Shown here piece after piece: positions 16,579-26,058 of a stretch of DNA of 64,000 nucleotides. Position numbers and translations under genes: made by a program. Source of the DNA: Methanococcoides sp. AM1 (GTDB lineage: Archaea; Halobacteriota; Methanosarcinia; Methanosarcinales; Methanosarcinaceae); contig NZ_CAAGSW010000004.1 in assembly GCF_900774055.1 (NCBI RefSeq), positions 186,001-250,000 on the forward strand. The letters run 5' to 3'. Below the pieces are notes generated by a model. The model was not told the origin of the DNA. It did no database searches and worked only from the letters and a program-made list of their open reading frames with translations. The stretch's first letter is position 1. Each line of letters starts with the position of its first letter.

Positions 16579-17640
16579 ATGAAACTAAAAGTATGTTTTG
16601 TTATAGGTATTCTTTTTTTGGCAATGAACGCAGGCATAGCAGCTGCCGATATCCCTCCACTAAAATATAAGGATCCTGATTATCAGGGGCAACCAGCAAT
16701 CTATGAGAACAAGGTTGTATGGCACGATTACCGCAATGGGAGTATGGACATATACATGTATGATCTTGCCACAGGAATAGAGAACCCCATATGCACAGCT
16801 GCTGGTTATCAGGGTAGTCCCGGAATTGATACAAACTACATCGTCTGGGAAGATCATCGCAATGGGAATTATGACATCTACATGTATGACATTTCCACAG
16901 AATCAGAAACTCCAATATGTACAGATTTAGCTGATCAGGAAAAACCTGCAATCGATGGAAATCACATCGTCTGGCAGGATAATCGCAATGGACAATGGGA
17001 TATTTACATGTATGACCTTGTTACAGGAAAAGAGACACAGATATGCACTGCTCCCGGTGATCAGGAAGAAACCGAAATTGATGGGAATTATATTGTCTGG
17101 CAGGATAAACGCAATAGCTATCGTATCATCTACATTTACGGGATTTCCACAGGAGTGGAAAAACAACTCACGAACATGACCGATAGTAGAAACCCTGCAA
17201 TCCATGGAAACTATGTTGTATGGCAGACATTCAATCACGAAGATGTGGAGTGGAATATTTATATATATGATATTTCCACAGGAAAAGAAGAACAGCTTAT
17301 AACCGATACTGCCTCCAAATTGAACCCTGCGATCTATGGCAACTATGTCGTGTGGGAGGGTGTGAAAAATGGTGATACTGCCATCTTCATGTACGACCTA
17401 ATTACCAAAGTATCAACATCGATAAGCGAAGTTTCTGGTCAGCATGGATATCCTGCAATACATGATAACTACATAACATGGAAGAACGAATACAATGATG
17501 TCTACATGTATGATATTTCCACGGATACAAAGATCACGATCTCAAAGGAACCTCGTGTAAGCACGTTCTCAACGATCAGTATCTTTGTAATTTTCTGTCT
17601 AGCAGCAATTTTGTATCTCAGGAAAAGGTCCCGGGAATAA
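16579..17640 (+). CDS. Cell-surface beta-propeller protein (TolB-like repeats)
   Basis: 353 residues. Signal peptide (about 1-24, GILFLAMNAGIAAADIP) and about seven 45-residue repeats of the form PAI.GN.IVW.D.RNGN.DIYMYDISTG.E, typical of TolB/PQQ-like propellers in Methanosarcina surface proteins. There is one C-terminal TM with a basic tail (ISIFVIFCLAAILYLRKRSRE). It is predicted to be membrane-anchored and exposed on the outside. Substrate or partner unknown. It follows the regulator island, but no operator copy is visible directly upstream. Confidence 0.85.
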   Translation: MKLKVCFVIGILFLAMNAGIAAADIPPLKYKDPDYQGQPAIYENKVVWHDYRNGSMDIYMYDLATGIENPICTAAGYQGSPGIDTNYIVWEDHRNGNYDIYMYDISTESETPICTDLADQEKPAIDGNHIVWQDNRNGQWDIYMYDLVTGKETQICTAPGDQEETEIDGNYIVWQDKRNSYRIIYIYGISTGVEKQLTNMTDSRNPAIHGNYVVWQTFNHEDVEWNIYIYDISTGKEEQLITDTASKLNPAIYGNYVVWEGVKNGDTAIFMYDLITKVSTSISEVSGQHGYPAIHDNYITWKNEYNDVYMYDISTDTKITISKEPRVSTFSTISIFVIFCLAAILYLRKRSRE

Positions 17641-17641
17641 C

Positions 17642-18004
17642 TCAAAAAAGAGAAAACAAATATACTCCTGCCAAAAAGGAAGCAAGATTACAGATGAAGG
17701 AGAAGAAAAGTGCTTTTTCCATTCTGACCTTCAATATAAAATAGTACATCACAGCTTCCACAAGGACCACTGAAATCTCTCCGATGGCAACCAGATGAGA
17801 ATATGTTCTGATGAACACTGGTAGTACGAACCAGAGGTACGGAAGTGTCGAGAAGGAACAAAAAGTTCCTGTGAATAGCAACAATGAATCAGGGATCGTT
17901 GCCCGATCTATTTTGAAGAGATAACGGACAAGTGCAAAGAGCATCGTTGTCTCCACCATTACAGTAACCAGCAATGCAAGCAAAAAGTGATATTCATAGA
18001 TCAT
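17642..18004 (-). CDS. Four-TM membrane protein of unknown function
   Basis: 120 residues, nearly all hydrophobic, with about four membrane helices and only short loops. No motif recognised. It starts 5 nt after the stop of the exported protein gene 18010-18684, so they form a two-gene operon. It converges with the beta-propeller gene with a 1-nt gap between stops. Confidence 0.65.
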   Translation of the reverse strand: MIYEYHFLLALLVTVMVETTMLFALVRYLFKIDRATIPDSLLLFTGTFCSFSTLPYLWFVLPVFIRTYSHLVAIGEISVVLVEAVMYYFILKVRMEKALFFSFICNLASFLAGVYLFSLF

Positions 18005-18009
18005 TCATA

Positions 18010-18684
18010 TCACTTAATGTTGAATAGATCCTTAAGAAAACGAATTATGGAAACCAAGATCCCCTCATCGTTTACTTCTCCCTCACCCATAGGCATATCT
18101 TCTCTTATGGAAGATATGTTTTCTTCTACAGAAGAGGCGTTTTCTTTTATCGTCGCTCTTATACCCGGAATATCGGGTTCTTCAAATGTTTCGATCCGAT
18201 CCGGGCTGCCATCATTGTATTTTGAAACTTTTTTTGATGTATAGGTGATCAACCTGTTTTCTGAAAACCCGGCTATGGAATATTCGACCTCTTCCCTGAT
18301 GAGCGGATCATTTTCATGTACAACATTTATATCAGGAACGACACCAACTTCAAATGAACAAAGGTTCGGATCTGTTTCCAGATCGATATTTTCAAGCCCT
18401 TTGGCCTCCAGATAATCTTTGTCTATCGCATAGATTGTCAGGTCATTGGCCACATAATACTGAGTCAGGCATGTATCCGAACTGATTATGTAAGGATTCT
18501 CACACTGGATTATAGGGCCTGTAATGTGTCCGACCAGCACAATTTCCGGGAACTCATCCAGGTTCACTATTTTCACACATCTGTCAATCTCACGTGTATC
18601 GAAAACTGGTACATCCGCACATGCATTTAATGTCAGTGCGGATAGAATTAGAAGAAAGATCATAATTTTAATATTCAATTTCAC
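18010..18684 (-). CDS. Exported protein of unknown function
   Basis: 224 residues from GTG 18684, with AGGAG 7 nt upstream. The longer frame to 18705 starts ahead of that site. Signal peptide (KIMIFLLILSALTLNACA) followed by an extracytoplasmic domain with paired cysteines (DRCVKI, IIQCENP, DTCLTQ, NLCSFE) that could form disulfides. The C-terminus is acidic with a short hydrophobic tail (ILVSIIRFLKDLFNIK). No family recognised. Operon with the four-TM protein. Confidence 0.65.
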   Translation of the reverse strand: MKLNIKIMIFLLILSALTLNACADVPVFDTREIDRCVKIVNLDEFPEIVLVGHITGPIIQCENPYIISSDTCLTQYYVANDLTIYAIDKDYLEAKGLENIDLETDPNLCSFEVGVVPDINVVHENDPLIREEVEYSIAGFSENRLITYTSKKVSKYNDGSPDRIETFEEPDIPGIRATIKENASSVEENISSIREDMPMGEGEVNDEGILVSIIRFLKDLFNIK

Positions 18685-18736
18685 GAGATCAACTCCTGTT
18701 GACACATTACTTCAAATTTCTCAATATGGTTCTGCA

Positions 18737-19627
18737 TCAAAATACCATACCCCGCATTTTACGTATTATAAAGAGAACAAACACTGCTGAAAGTATAATC
18801 AGAGCTATTGAGATTTTAAAAGATCTTTCTTCCTTTTCCTCTCGAACTGTGATCTCATTATTGTAGATATGGTTCACAGCATTACCATCCACCTCAATAC
18901 CTTTCAAATTATCAGAAAGAGAGTTGTTCGTTATTATATTTCCCTGACTAAAAGAAACAAGATTTATACCAATCTCATTTTGTGAGATATGGTTATTGTC
19001 CAATGTATTATTACTGGATATCTGGAGAGAAATACCCATATCATTATTTGAATTTACAACATTGTTGGACAAAACATTGTCATCCGAAATATAAAGCTTG
19101 ATGCCGATATCAGCCGGATTCTGGCCGGAGGAGCTATACACCTTATAGTTATCCGGATTGATAGTGTTGCCAGCAATTGTATTATTACTGGAATTCAACA
19201 GGCAAATACCATACTTCAAGATCACAACATCGTTGTTTTCAATTAAATTTCCAGAGACCTCATCGAGAAATATTCCCGCCTGATTATATTCTTCAACACC
19301 CAATAATGCAAACCCGCGGACAGTAACATTATCTGCATTTATATGGATAACAGGGTCATCAGGATTGGTTGCATAGACATAGACTTCATCATGATCGTTT
19401 GAATCCGATATCAATTTAATTTCTTTATCAACATACACGTTCTCGATATATGAACCGGGATAGACCACAATAGTATCACCATTTTTTGAAGAGTTAACAG
19501 CATCCTGTATGGAAATGAAATATGCAGCTCCATCGTCATCATCTACAGTAATCTCTTTAGCTGTAACACTGGAACTGGCTACAATTAAAAATATCAGGAA
19601 TATCGTGCAGTAAATATTAAATCTCAA
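18737..19627 (-). CDS. NosD-like right-handed beta-helix surface protein
   Basis: About 296 residues. Signal peptide (IYCTIFLIFLIVASSSVTA), a short N-terminal domain (ITVDDDDGAAYFISIQDAVNSSKNGDTIVVYPGSYIENV), then NosD/PbH1 repeats (NNTLDNNHISQNEIGINLVS, NNTIAGNTINPDN) and a C-terminal TM with basic residues (ALIILSAVFVLFIIRKMRG). It is predicted to be a membrane-anchored extracellular protein. TTG 19627 has AAGGGGT at proper spacing; the frame extends to ATG 19681. A degenerate match to the operator (ATGAAATAGACAT, 19749-19761) lies near the predicted transcription start. Confidence 0.75.
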   Translation of the reverse strand: MRFNIYCTIFLIFLIVASSSVTAKEITVDDDDGAAYFISIQDAVNSSKNGDTIVVYPGSYIENVYVDKEIKLISDSNDHDEVYVYATNPDDPVIHINADNVTVRGFALLGVEEYNQAGIFLDEVSGNLIENNDVVILKYGICLLNSSNNTIAGNTINPDNYKVYSSSGQNPADIGIKLYISDDNVLSNNVVNSNNDMGISLQISSNNTLDNNHISQNEIGINLVSFSQGNIITNNSLSDNLKGIEVDGNAVNHIYNNEITVREEKEERSFKISIALIILSAVFVLFIIRKMRGMVF

Positions 19628-19892
19628 TATAGTACCCCTTAATAAAGCACTGTAACAACCGGTTCTGGCAGTAAAGCACATCTTGTTGCTTCAAAGCATG
19701 ATACAATTTCCATCCAGATCGATGAATATCGATACTAAACAAAACCATTATGAAATAGACATGCCGACTATATAAAATTAATTATGTCACCTAAAAATAA
19801 GTAATGCTAGTGGTTGACAGTATAGAAAATGGATCTTAAGAGAATTCAGCAAAAGAAGTGAACAATAAGTAAAAAGGATATTACAAATTCTC

Positions 19893-20741
19893 TCAAACAA
19901 TCCTCTCGATGCCGTTATATACATACATATGAGGAGGACGGACAAAACCTACCAGTGTCAGCCCTGTTGCCCTTGCAAGATCGATCCCTTCATTAATAGG
20001 ACCTGCTTTGCTGGCAAGTACGGAAACTCCTGCATTGATGGCCTTGGAGACCATTGTGACCGACAGCCTTCCGGTAGCGACCAGTGCACAGTTTGACATA
20101 TCAACACCTGCAAGGGCTGCTTTGCCAACTGCCTTATCAACTGCTGAAGCCCTGCTTACGTCTTCACAGAATGCAAGGATCTCGCCCTGGCTGTCACAGA
20201 CAATGACCGAGTGTGTACCTCCGGTACGTCTCCATGTCTTTGCATCCTTTTTGAGGTGTTCGACTGCCTTGAAGAATACTTTCCGGTCAAATTTAAGATC
20301 GGTTTCGCTTCCGATCTTTTTACCGCATGGCCTGGAACCAATAGCACAACTGCAAAAATCGAATCTTGAGTCCGGGTCGATATCCCGCCTGGTCTTTTTG
20401 ATGCGGTCCGGGCAGATATCCGCATGACATAGCAGTTTGTCATCTTCGACCTCAACTGAGATGATATCAATGGCGTGATCAATAAATCCTTCACATAATA
20501 AGAATCCCACAGCGAGTTCCTTAAACTCCCTTGGGGTAGCAAAAAAAGAAGCAAGTGGGACATCATTGAGAGAAAGATGGAATTCTTTCTCAACGATGAC
20601 ATCCACGTCTATTTCGTTATTGCCATCTTCCGTAAGCTCGACACATTTGTAAGGAAGATAAGGAGCGGAAACATCCCTCTCCTCATCCCGCCAGAAGTTG
20701 TTCTGACCGATCTTCCTCTCGACGTGCCAATCCAACGGCAT
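19893..20741 (-). CDS. fdhD: FdhD-like sulfurtransferase
   Basis: 282 residues. FdhD transfers sulfur from a cysteine desulfurase to the bis-MGD molybdenum or tungsten cofactor of formate dehydrogenase-type enzymes. Family motifs include FHLSLNDVPLASFFATPREFKELAVGFLLCEGFI and RRTGGTHSVIVCDSQGEILAFCEDVSRASAVDKAVGKA. The usual CxxC region reads FCSCAIGSRPCGKK, so the exact cysteine pattern looks atypical. It starts 2 nt after the fmdB stop, so it belongs to the fmd operon. No formate dehydrogenase gene is in the window. The likely client is the formylmethanofuran dehydrogenase B subunit. Confidence 0.9.
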   Translation of the reverse strand: MPLDWHVERKIGQNNFWRDEERDVSAPYLPYKCVELTEDGNNEIDVDVIVEKEFHLSLNDVPLASFFATPREFKELAVGFLLCEGFIDHAIDIISVEVEDDKLLCHADICPDRIKKTRRDIDPDSRFDFCSCAIGSRPCGKKIGSETDLKFDRKVFFKAVEHLKKDAKTWRRTGGTHSVIVCDSQGEILAFCEDVSRASAVDKAVGKAALAGVDMSNCALVATGRLSVTMVSKAINAGVSVLASKAGPINEGIDLARATGLTLVGFVRPPHMYVYNGIERIV

Positions 20742-20743
20742 GA

Positions 20744-22051
20744 TTATGCAATTTCCTTTATCTTTGCGAAGAGCTGCTTGAGTGTGTCTTCGTTGCTCTG
20801 GGTGAACTCGAATGGAGGTTTTGTGAATGGCTTGAAGTACATTGGCACGTTGTCGAGCCTGTAGAATGTACCATCATTCTCCATTGCGTCAATGACACCA
20901 GGAAGAACAACATCTGAAGCAGTGACTGTTGGACATGGTGCAATATCCAGGCAGGTCATTGGGATCTCTGCCAGGTATGATGCAGCATCTGCAGGGATGT
21001 GGTTGACAAGGTCAGCACACATTACGAATGCAGCGTCTACGTCCTTCTCCCTCAGAACATCCACGGTTGTGGTCTCTCCAGGGTTGTACCTTGGGTATCC
21101 TCTTGAGAAGTCGATACCGAATGGGTATCCGTACAGGTATGATGCGATCTGGTTGAAACCTGCTACATTACAGTGACCTCTCAGTGCACCGAGTACGAAC
21201 TTTGTTCCGTGGTTGTTGTTGAGCTCTTTGACAAGGTTAAGTCCAAGCTCCACGTTCCTGTGTTTACCGATAGATGAACCAAGACCAAGACCAACGGAAA
21301 TGCTACCGAAGTTTGCATTGACCATCGTCTCGACCATATCTTCCATAACAGAGATTGGCACACCGGTGATCTGCTCGACAGATGGGTGTGGCCTCTTGCC
21401 ATTTAGAAGTGTCAGCAGTGCGCTGAGAAGCTCATAGTCAGTGTTCGGGTTGAGCTGGACGTGAAGATCTGATGCTATTGCAGTGTCAGTTACCCTTGGG
21501 TCAACTGTGATGACCTTACGGTCAAACCTGCCTTTCTTGGACCAGTAGCCTCTTGGGAAGACAGCATATTTTGACATGTGTCTTGGCATGGATGCCAGAG
21601 GGTTGGTTCCCCAATAGATGTTAACGTCAGCCCTGTTCTTGGTCTGACCTGCTGTTGCTGCAGGACATCCGCTTTCCTGGATACCCATGACAGTAGGACC
21701 GTGGCAAATGGTAGCGTTGGAATCTGCTACACCACCAAGGTACTCTGCGATGTGAAGACCGACTTCCTGTGCTTCACATGAGGTCTCACTTCCGAGGAAG
21801 AAAAGAGGTCTCTCAGCGTTTACAAGCATCTCTGCTGCCTTTGTAATTGCCTCGTCCCATGCAGCTTTCTGAAGCTTTCCGTCTTTCCTGACCTGAGGGT
21901 CTTTAAGACGGTGTTTGCTTACGATCTCCTGGAACTTTCCATTACCCATCTTACATGCGTTCTTGACAGTGATCTCGCCGTCCCCGAGCTCTACCTGAAT
22001 ATCATCACATGATGCTCCGCAAACCGGACACATAATGTTCTTAAAAACCAT
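20744..22051 (-). CDS. fmdB: Formylmethanofuran dehydrogenase subunit B
   Basis: 435 residues from ATG 22051, with GGAGGT upstream. It is the catalytic subunit that binds the Mo/W bis-pterin cofactor and a [4Fe-4S] cluster and reduces CO2 to formate, or oxidises it in methylotrophic growth. N-terminal CPVCGASCDDIQVELGDGEITVKNAC gives the Fe-S ligands. CHGPTVMGIQESG supplies the presumed metal-ligand cysteine (Cys, not selenocysteine), followed by IYWGTNPLASMPRHMSKY. Whether the metal is Mo or W cannot be settled from sequence; I use fmd because the E-F-A-C-D-B order matches the Methanosarcina fmd operon. Confidence 0.95.
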   Translation of the reverse strand: MVFKNIMCPVCGASCDDIQVELGDGEITVKNACKMGNGKFQEIVSKHRLKDPQVRKDGKLQKAAWDEAITKAAEMLVNAERPLFFLGSETSCEAQEVGLHIAEYLGGVADSNATICHGPTVMGIQESGCPAATAGQTKNRADVNIYWGTNPLASMPRHMSKYAVFPRGYWSKKGRFDRKVITVDPRVTDTAIASDLHVQLNPNTDYELLSALLTLLNGKRPHPSVEQITGVPISVMEDMVETMVNANFGSISVGLGLGSSIGKHRNVELGLNLVKELNNNHGTKFVLGALRGHCNVAGFNQIASYLYGYPFGIDFSRGYPRYNPGETTTVDVLREKDVDAAFVMCADLVNHIPADAASYLAEIPMTCLDIAPCPTVTASDVVLPGVIDAMENDGTFYRLDNVPMYFKPFTKPPFEFTQSNEDTLKQLFAKIKEIA

Positions 22052-22052
22052 A

Positions 22053-22442
22053 TCAGTTACCTCCCATGTATAGTTTAAGGACAACATCCTCTGCGCTTAG
22101 CACCTCACCCTCACCTGCTTCTACAGTTACAGGATTACCCTTGTAGAGAGGAGAACCTGTTGAGAAGGTGTCAGGGTCAATGACCACGTTGGACCAGATA
22201 GCCCTTGGCATGAATACATTTCCATCCATTACAGCATCTGTGCACTTTGTGAAAACTATGATGGAATGTTTTTCGTCCTTACTTGTTACTTTTACTTTTT
22301 CCGGGCTTCCAAGAGTTGCAAAATCACAAGGTGAGATCCAGCATACAGCACATTCCTGTCTGTAATCTTCTGTATATTTGTCACCGCCTTTTGCAAGCCT
22401 GCCCTCGTCAATGGTACTTCCTGTGTTAAGTAATACTTTCAT
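22053..22442 (-). CDS. fmdD: Formylmethanofuran dehydrogenase subunit D
   Basis: 129 residues forming the molybdopterin-dinucleotide-binding barrel domain that complements FmdB. It contains MKVLLNTGSTIDEGRLAKGG and FMPRAIWSNVVIDPDTFSTGSPLYKGNPVTVEAG. ATG 22442 is best spaced from GAGGTG (22448-22453); an ATG and a GTG lie just before it. The TGA ends 1 nt before the fmdB ATG, so the two are tightly coupled. Confidence 0.93.
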   Translation of the reverse strand: MKVLLNTGSTIDEGRLAKGGDKYTEDYRQECAVCWISPCDFATLGSPEKVKVTSKDEKHSIIVFTKCTDAVMDGNVFMPRAIWSNVVIDPDTFSTGSPLYKGNPVTVEAGEGEVLSAEDVVLKLYMGGN

Positions 22443-22451
22443 CATCACACC

Positions 22452-23261
22452 TCACAGATCCATGTTTGCTGCCTGATTGACATAGAGTGTGCCTTTTGGC
22501 CTCTTTGTGATAGCATTGTCACCGAGGAACTTCTTGAAGTTACCAGGGCATTCTATATCATCGAACTTAAGGTCGCTTTCGTTTGTTACATATTCGAATC
22601 CAGGTGAGAACCTTTCGATGGTTCCGTTAACAACCATTGTACCGGCTGTCATCTCAGCAGCAACTGCGCGGATCGCATTTCCTTTTACAGCGATCAGACC
22701 GCCGTTCTGGCGAATACCACAGTAGTGACCGACATTTCCACCAACAACGATCTCTCCGCCGCTGATGCCGCCACCAAGGTTGTTGCTCACATTGCCATCG
22801 ACGACGATGCGTCCACCGGACATTCCTACCCACTTTCCACGGTATGCGCAACCTACGTGGTCCTTAGCATTACCTTCGATGTGGAGGAGTCCGCCCTTCA
22901 TCTCCATTCCTGCCCAGGAATCAGCGTCGCCTTTTACAAGGAGTTCGCCGCCTTCCATCTGGGAACCTACGTGCATACTTACAGATCCCTCAACGGTGAT
23001 CTTGCCTGCTGTCATCTTTTCACCGATGCGCTTCACTCTGGAAGTGTCACCTTTGATGACAATAGAAGTGTCCTCTGCGGAACTTCCTGCATCACCCTCT
23101 ACATCAAAGAAGGAAGAGAGTGGGAACTCTTTTGGTCCCTGCCATACCAGCAGAGACTCGATCTCACTTTTGTTTTTACCGGCGAATGTATCAGGAGTGA
23201 TAACATCTGCCTCTATTTTGATACCGATCTCAGTATTTACTGTAAGAATAACTTCTGCCAT
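22452..23261 (-). CDS. fmdC: Formylmethanofuran dehydrogenase subunit C
   Basis: 269 residues with the GltB-type right-handed beta-helix made of G-x-M-x-G-x-I repeats (MEGGELLVKGDADSWAGMEM, GGRIVVDGNVSNNLGGGISG, GGEIVVGGNVGHYCGIRQNG). It is a structural subunit that ties the A and B/D parts together. It lies 4 nt after fmdA and 9 nt before the fmdD ATG in the same operon. Confidence 0.95.
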   Translation of the reverse strand: MAEVILTVNTEIGIKIEADVITPDTFAGKNKSEIESLLVWQGPKEFPLSSFFDVEGDAGSSAEDTSIVIKGDTSRVKRIGEKMTAGKITVEGSVSMHVGSQMEGGELLVKGDADSWAGMEMKGGLLHIEGNAKDHVGCAYRGKWVGMSGGRIVVDGNVSNNLGGGISGGEIVVGGNVGHYCGIRQNGGLIAVKGNAIRAVAAEMTAGTMVVNGTIERFSPGFEYVTNESDLKFDDIECPGNFKKFLGDNAITKRPKGTLYVNQAANMDL

Positions 23262-23265
23262 GATA

Positions 23266-25020
23266 TCACTGCTCCGTGTTTACCTTGATCGCTGTTGGGT
23301 TCACGAGGTACTTCTCAGGTGTTGGATAGTGGTTGAAACCGTGTGAATAATACCTGAACCATTCCTGCACATCCTTGAGCATTTCCTTCTCGTTTGCGTC
23401 CGGAACACTCGCATCGGTGTAATAGGTCCTCTTCTCAGGGATCATGGTGATCTCACCGTTGTGGCAGACGATCTGTCCGTCCTTGACGGTGTATTCAGCG
23501 GTGCTGAACTTGTTGATCAGGTCGGAGTATTCCCTTGTGTCGATCTTACTTGGATCAATATCGTAGATAGTAACATCACCGTCTGCACCGACACCGAAGC
23601 TACCCTTCCTGTGTGCCATACCAATGGTCTTTGATGTGTTAGCACGGGTCATGATAGCAATATCGTAAAGGGACATTTCCCTGTCGACCCCACCGAGTGT
23701 GCTTCTGTCGTTTGCCCACTTGTGGCATTCACTGAAAGTCTGGTCCCTGAACTTCTCGGACATCAACCAGCTCATAACGAGTGGGTATTTGGTGAACGGT
23801 CCACCGTTTGGACTGTCGGTTGTCATGATAGCCTTCCATGGATCATCGATCAGGAGGAGGCATTCAAGACCCATTGCCCACTGGGTACTGTGAACAGGGT
23901 TGCTCTTAAGGTATGTGAATGGACAGACACCTGAACCACATTCGAGTTCAACATCTGTGTTTGACCATTTGCCACCGGTAAGCACTGAGAGATCGTGGAT
24001 GGAAGGACCATCACCAGTCATACATGTTGCTTCACCGAATGGTACACAACCACTGTCAATTACAATGTGGTCTGTGCTGTTGATGTAATCAGTAAGAGGT
24101 TTGACACCGGACTCAAAATCACGCCAGGATGTACCGCCAAATGCGTTGAACATCATGTGTGTGAGGTACACGGACTGGTCCCTGCTTGGGTCGAGCTTTG
24201 TCTCTGCCCATTCGACACCCATGTCCTGCTTTGCTTTCACACTTTTGGACATTTTCAGGGATTCCTTTGTTGTTTCAAAGTTTCCTGGATGACCAAGGTT
24301 GTTTGCGTGAAGGTGCATTGACATTGGCATACCGAGCATCTCATTGACCTCGGTAAGTCCATCGATCATCTCTCTTGGAGTTACCTCGAAGTGGATATTC
24401 GCTTCGTCAAGGGAAGATACGTTCTTACCCCATCCCCAGTTCTCAACACCAGCCGGGTTGACACATTTGATACCATAGGTCTTGTGTGTCTTCATCATCC
24501 AGGAGACGTATGCTGCTGCCTTTTCAATGTCGCCTTCCTTGAGGTAGCGCATCATGAACCAGTTGTTACCGAGAACAAGATATCCACCCATATCGAGCAT
24601 TGGAATGGAGCGCATCTCTTCGTGTGTGTGGCGTGCTTCCATTGGAGGAACAGCTGCCTCGAAGACGGTTGTGTATCCCATCTGTGAGTATTCGTATCCT
24701 TCCATGTAGACAGATGGCACGGTCTCTCCTGATCCGGAGTGTGTAATGTCTGTCTTTGTCATGGTTGCCTTGTAACCATCCTCTGGACGCATCATCCTAC
24801 CGACATTTACCTTTGCACCGGCAATGTGTGAGTGAGAGTCAACGCCACCAGGCATTACGGTCTTGCCTGTTGCATCAATGACCTTAGCATCTCTCATATC
24901 AGCATCTGAAAGCTCAGATACGACCTTACCGTTCTTGATGAAAATGTCCTGCTTGTCACCGTTCACTTCATTGAGCGGGTCATAGACAGATCCGTTTTTA
25001 ATTACAATAGTTCCAGCCAT
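23266..25020 (-). CDS. fmdA: Formylmethanofuran dehydrogenase subunit A
   Basis: 584 residues of the amidohydrolase superfamily. It carries the binuclear-metal site that condenses formate with methanofuran at the end of the internal tunnel. Visible ligands include DSHSHIAGAKVN near residue 58 and HLHANNLGHPGNF near 240, with the later NSTDHIVIDSGC and MTTDSPNGGPFTKYPLVMSWL typical of the family. Its ATG overlaps the fmdF stop by one base (TAATG). Confidence 0.95.
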   Translation of the reverse strand: MAGTIVIKNGSVYDPLNEVNGDKQDIFIKNGKVVSELSDADMRDAKVIDATGKTVMPGGVDSHSHIAGAKVNVGRMMRPEDGYKATMTKTDITHSGSGETVPSVYMEGYEYSQMGYTTVFEAAVPPMEARHTHEEMRSIPMLDMGGYLVLGNNWFMMRYLKEGDIEKAAAYVSWMMKTHKTYGIKCVNPAGVENWGWGKNVSSLDEANIHFEVTPREMIDGLTEVNEMLGMPMSMHLHANNLGHPGNFETTKESLKMSKSVKAKQDMGVEWAETKLDPSRDQSVYLTHMMFNAFGGTSWRDFESGVKPLTDYINSTDHIVIDSGCVPFGEATCMTGDGPSIHDLSVLTGGKWSNTDVELECGSGVCPFTYLKSNPVHSTQWAMGLECLLLIDDPWKAIMTTDSPNGGPFTKYPLVMSWLMSEKFRDQTFSECHKWANDRSTLGGVDREMSLYDIAIMTRANTSKTIGMAHRKGSFGVGADGDVTIYDIDPSKIDTREYSDLINKFSTAEYTVKDGQIVCHNGEITMIPEKRTYYTDASVPDANEKEMLKDVQEWFRYYSHGFNHYPTPEKYLVNPTAIKVNTEQ

Positions 25021-26042
25021 TATTCCACCTCTCTCTTCTCAAGCCATATTGCGGATGTCGGGCAGATCAGTGCACAGGCACCACATGAGCCACATGCTTC
25101 CTGGTCGATGACCTTGATGCTACCGTTCCTTACCTCAAGCAATGGTTTCTCGTCAATATCGTTGAGTGCACCAGCTGCGAGGAACTTTGAGGAATTAGCA
25201 TTGACAGGGCACATGATGACACAGTTACCACAACCAAGACATGCATCTTCGTCAGTCATGAGCACTGATGTCAGAACAGGTGTTGCTGAAGGCTTATTGA
25301 CAAGTTTCTTCTCGAAGACGGCCTTCTTTTCCATAGCTGTAAGGATCTCGGTCTTCTGAACGTCAATAGCATCTACCGGACATGCGACTGCACATGCACC
25401 ACAGTAGAGACATGCATCAGGACGCTGTGCGACCTTGTCAACCCTCTCACCAATATCCCATTCAGGATTGAAGAGTGCATTGCATGGACAAACATCCACA
25501 CATGTGCGGCATGCCTGACAGACATCCTCGTCGCGCATCCATGTACCTGCAAAAGGCTTCTGGACTGTAATAGCATCTTTTGGACATACCTCAGCACACC
25601 ATCCACAGTGTACACAGTCGTTGTTGTCGATGATCGTCTTACCATCTACGCGTGCACTGTTGTCATTTGAAAGCCATTGCTGGACCTCTATAGCACCCTG
25701 TGGACAGATCTGTTCACAAAGACCACAGTGAACACAGTCATCGTTAACAGTTGTTGGTGCGATAGTGCTGCAAAGGAAATTGTCGTTGCACACAGGCTTT
25801 CCATCTTCTCTCATCTCAAGAGCGCCTGTTGGGCATATCTTGGTACACATTCCACATGTAATGCAGTTGTCTCTTATGTCCAGGAAATCCTTGTTGATAA
25901 GTCCCCTGGCAACAGGTCCCACGGAACCTATGATCAGGGTGTCCTTAGGACAGACCATTGTACAGGTTCCACAACCAATGCACTTGTGTGGCATGTAGAC
26001 CACTTGCTTGTTATCTTTTGTCGAAACCACTATTTCGTTCAT
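25020..26042 (-). CDS. fmdF: Formylmethanofuran dehydrogenase subunit F, polyferredoxin
   Basis: 340 residues containing eight CxxCxxCxxxCP motifs (from CIGCGTCTMVCP to CGSCGACALICP), so eight [4Fe-4S] clusters that wire electrons to and from the FmdB active site. The domain order is four ferredoxin-like modules in tandem. It starts 16 nt after fmdE and overlaps fmdA by a single base. Confidence 0.96.
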   Translation of the reverse strand: MNEIVVSTKDNKQVVYMPHKCIGCGTCTMVCPKDTLIIGSVGPVARGLINKDFLDIRDNCITCGMCTKICPTGALEMREDGKPVCNDNFLCSTIAPTTVNDDCVHCGLCEQICPQGAIEVQQWLSNDNSARVDGKTIIDNNDCVHCGWCAEVCPKDAITVQKPFAGTWMRDEDVCQACRTCVDVCPCNALFNPEWDIGERVDKVAQRPDACLYCGACAVACPVDAIDVQKTEILTAMEKKAVFEKKLVNKPSATPVLTSVLMTDEDACLGCGNCVIMCPVNANSSKFLAAGALNDIDEKPLLEVRNGSIKVIDQEACGSCGACALICPTSAIWLEKREVE

Positions 26043-26058
26043 CTAATCTACTCCGTAA

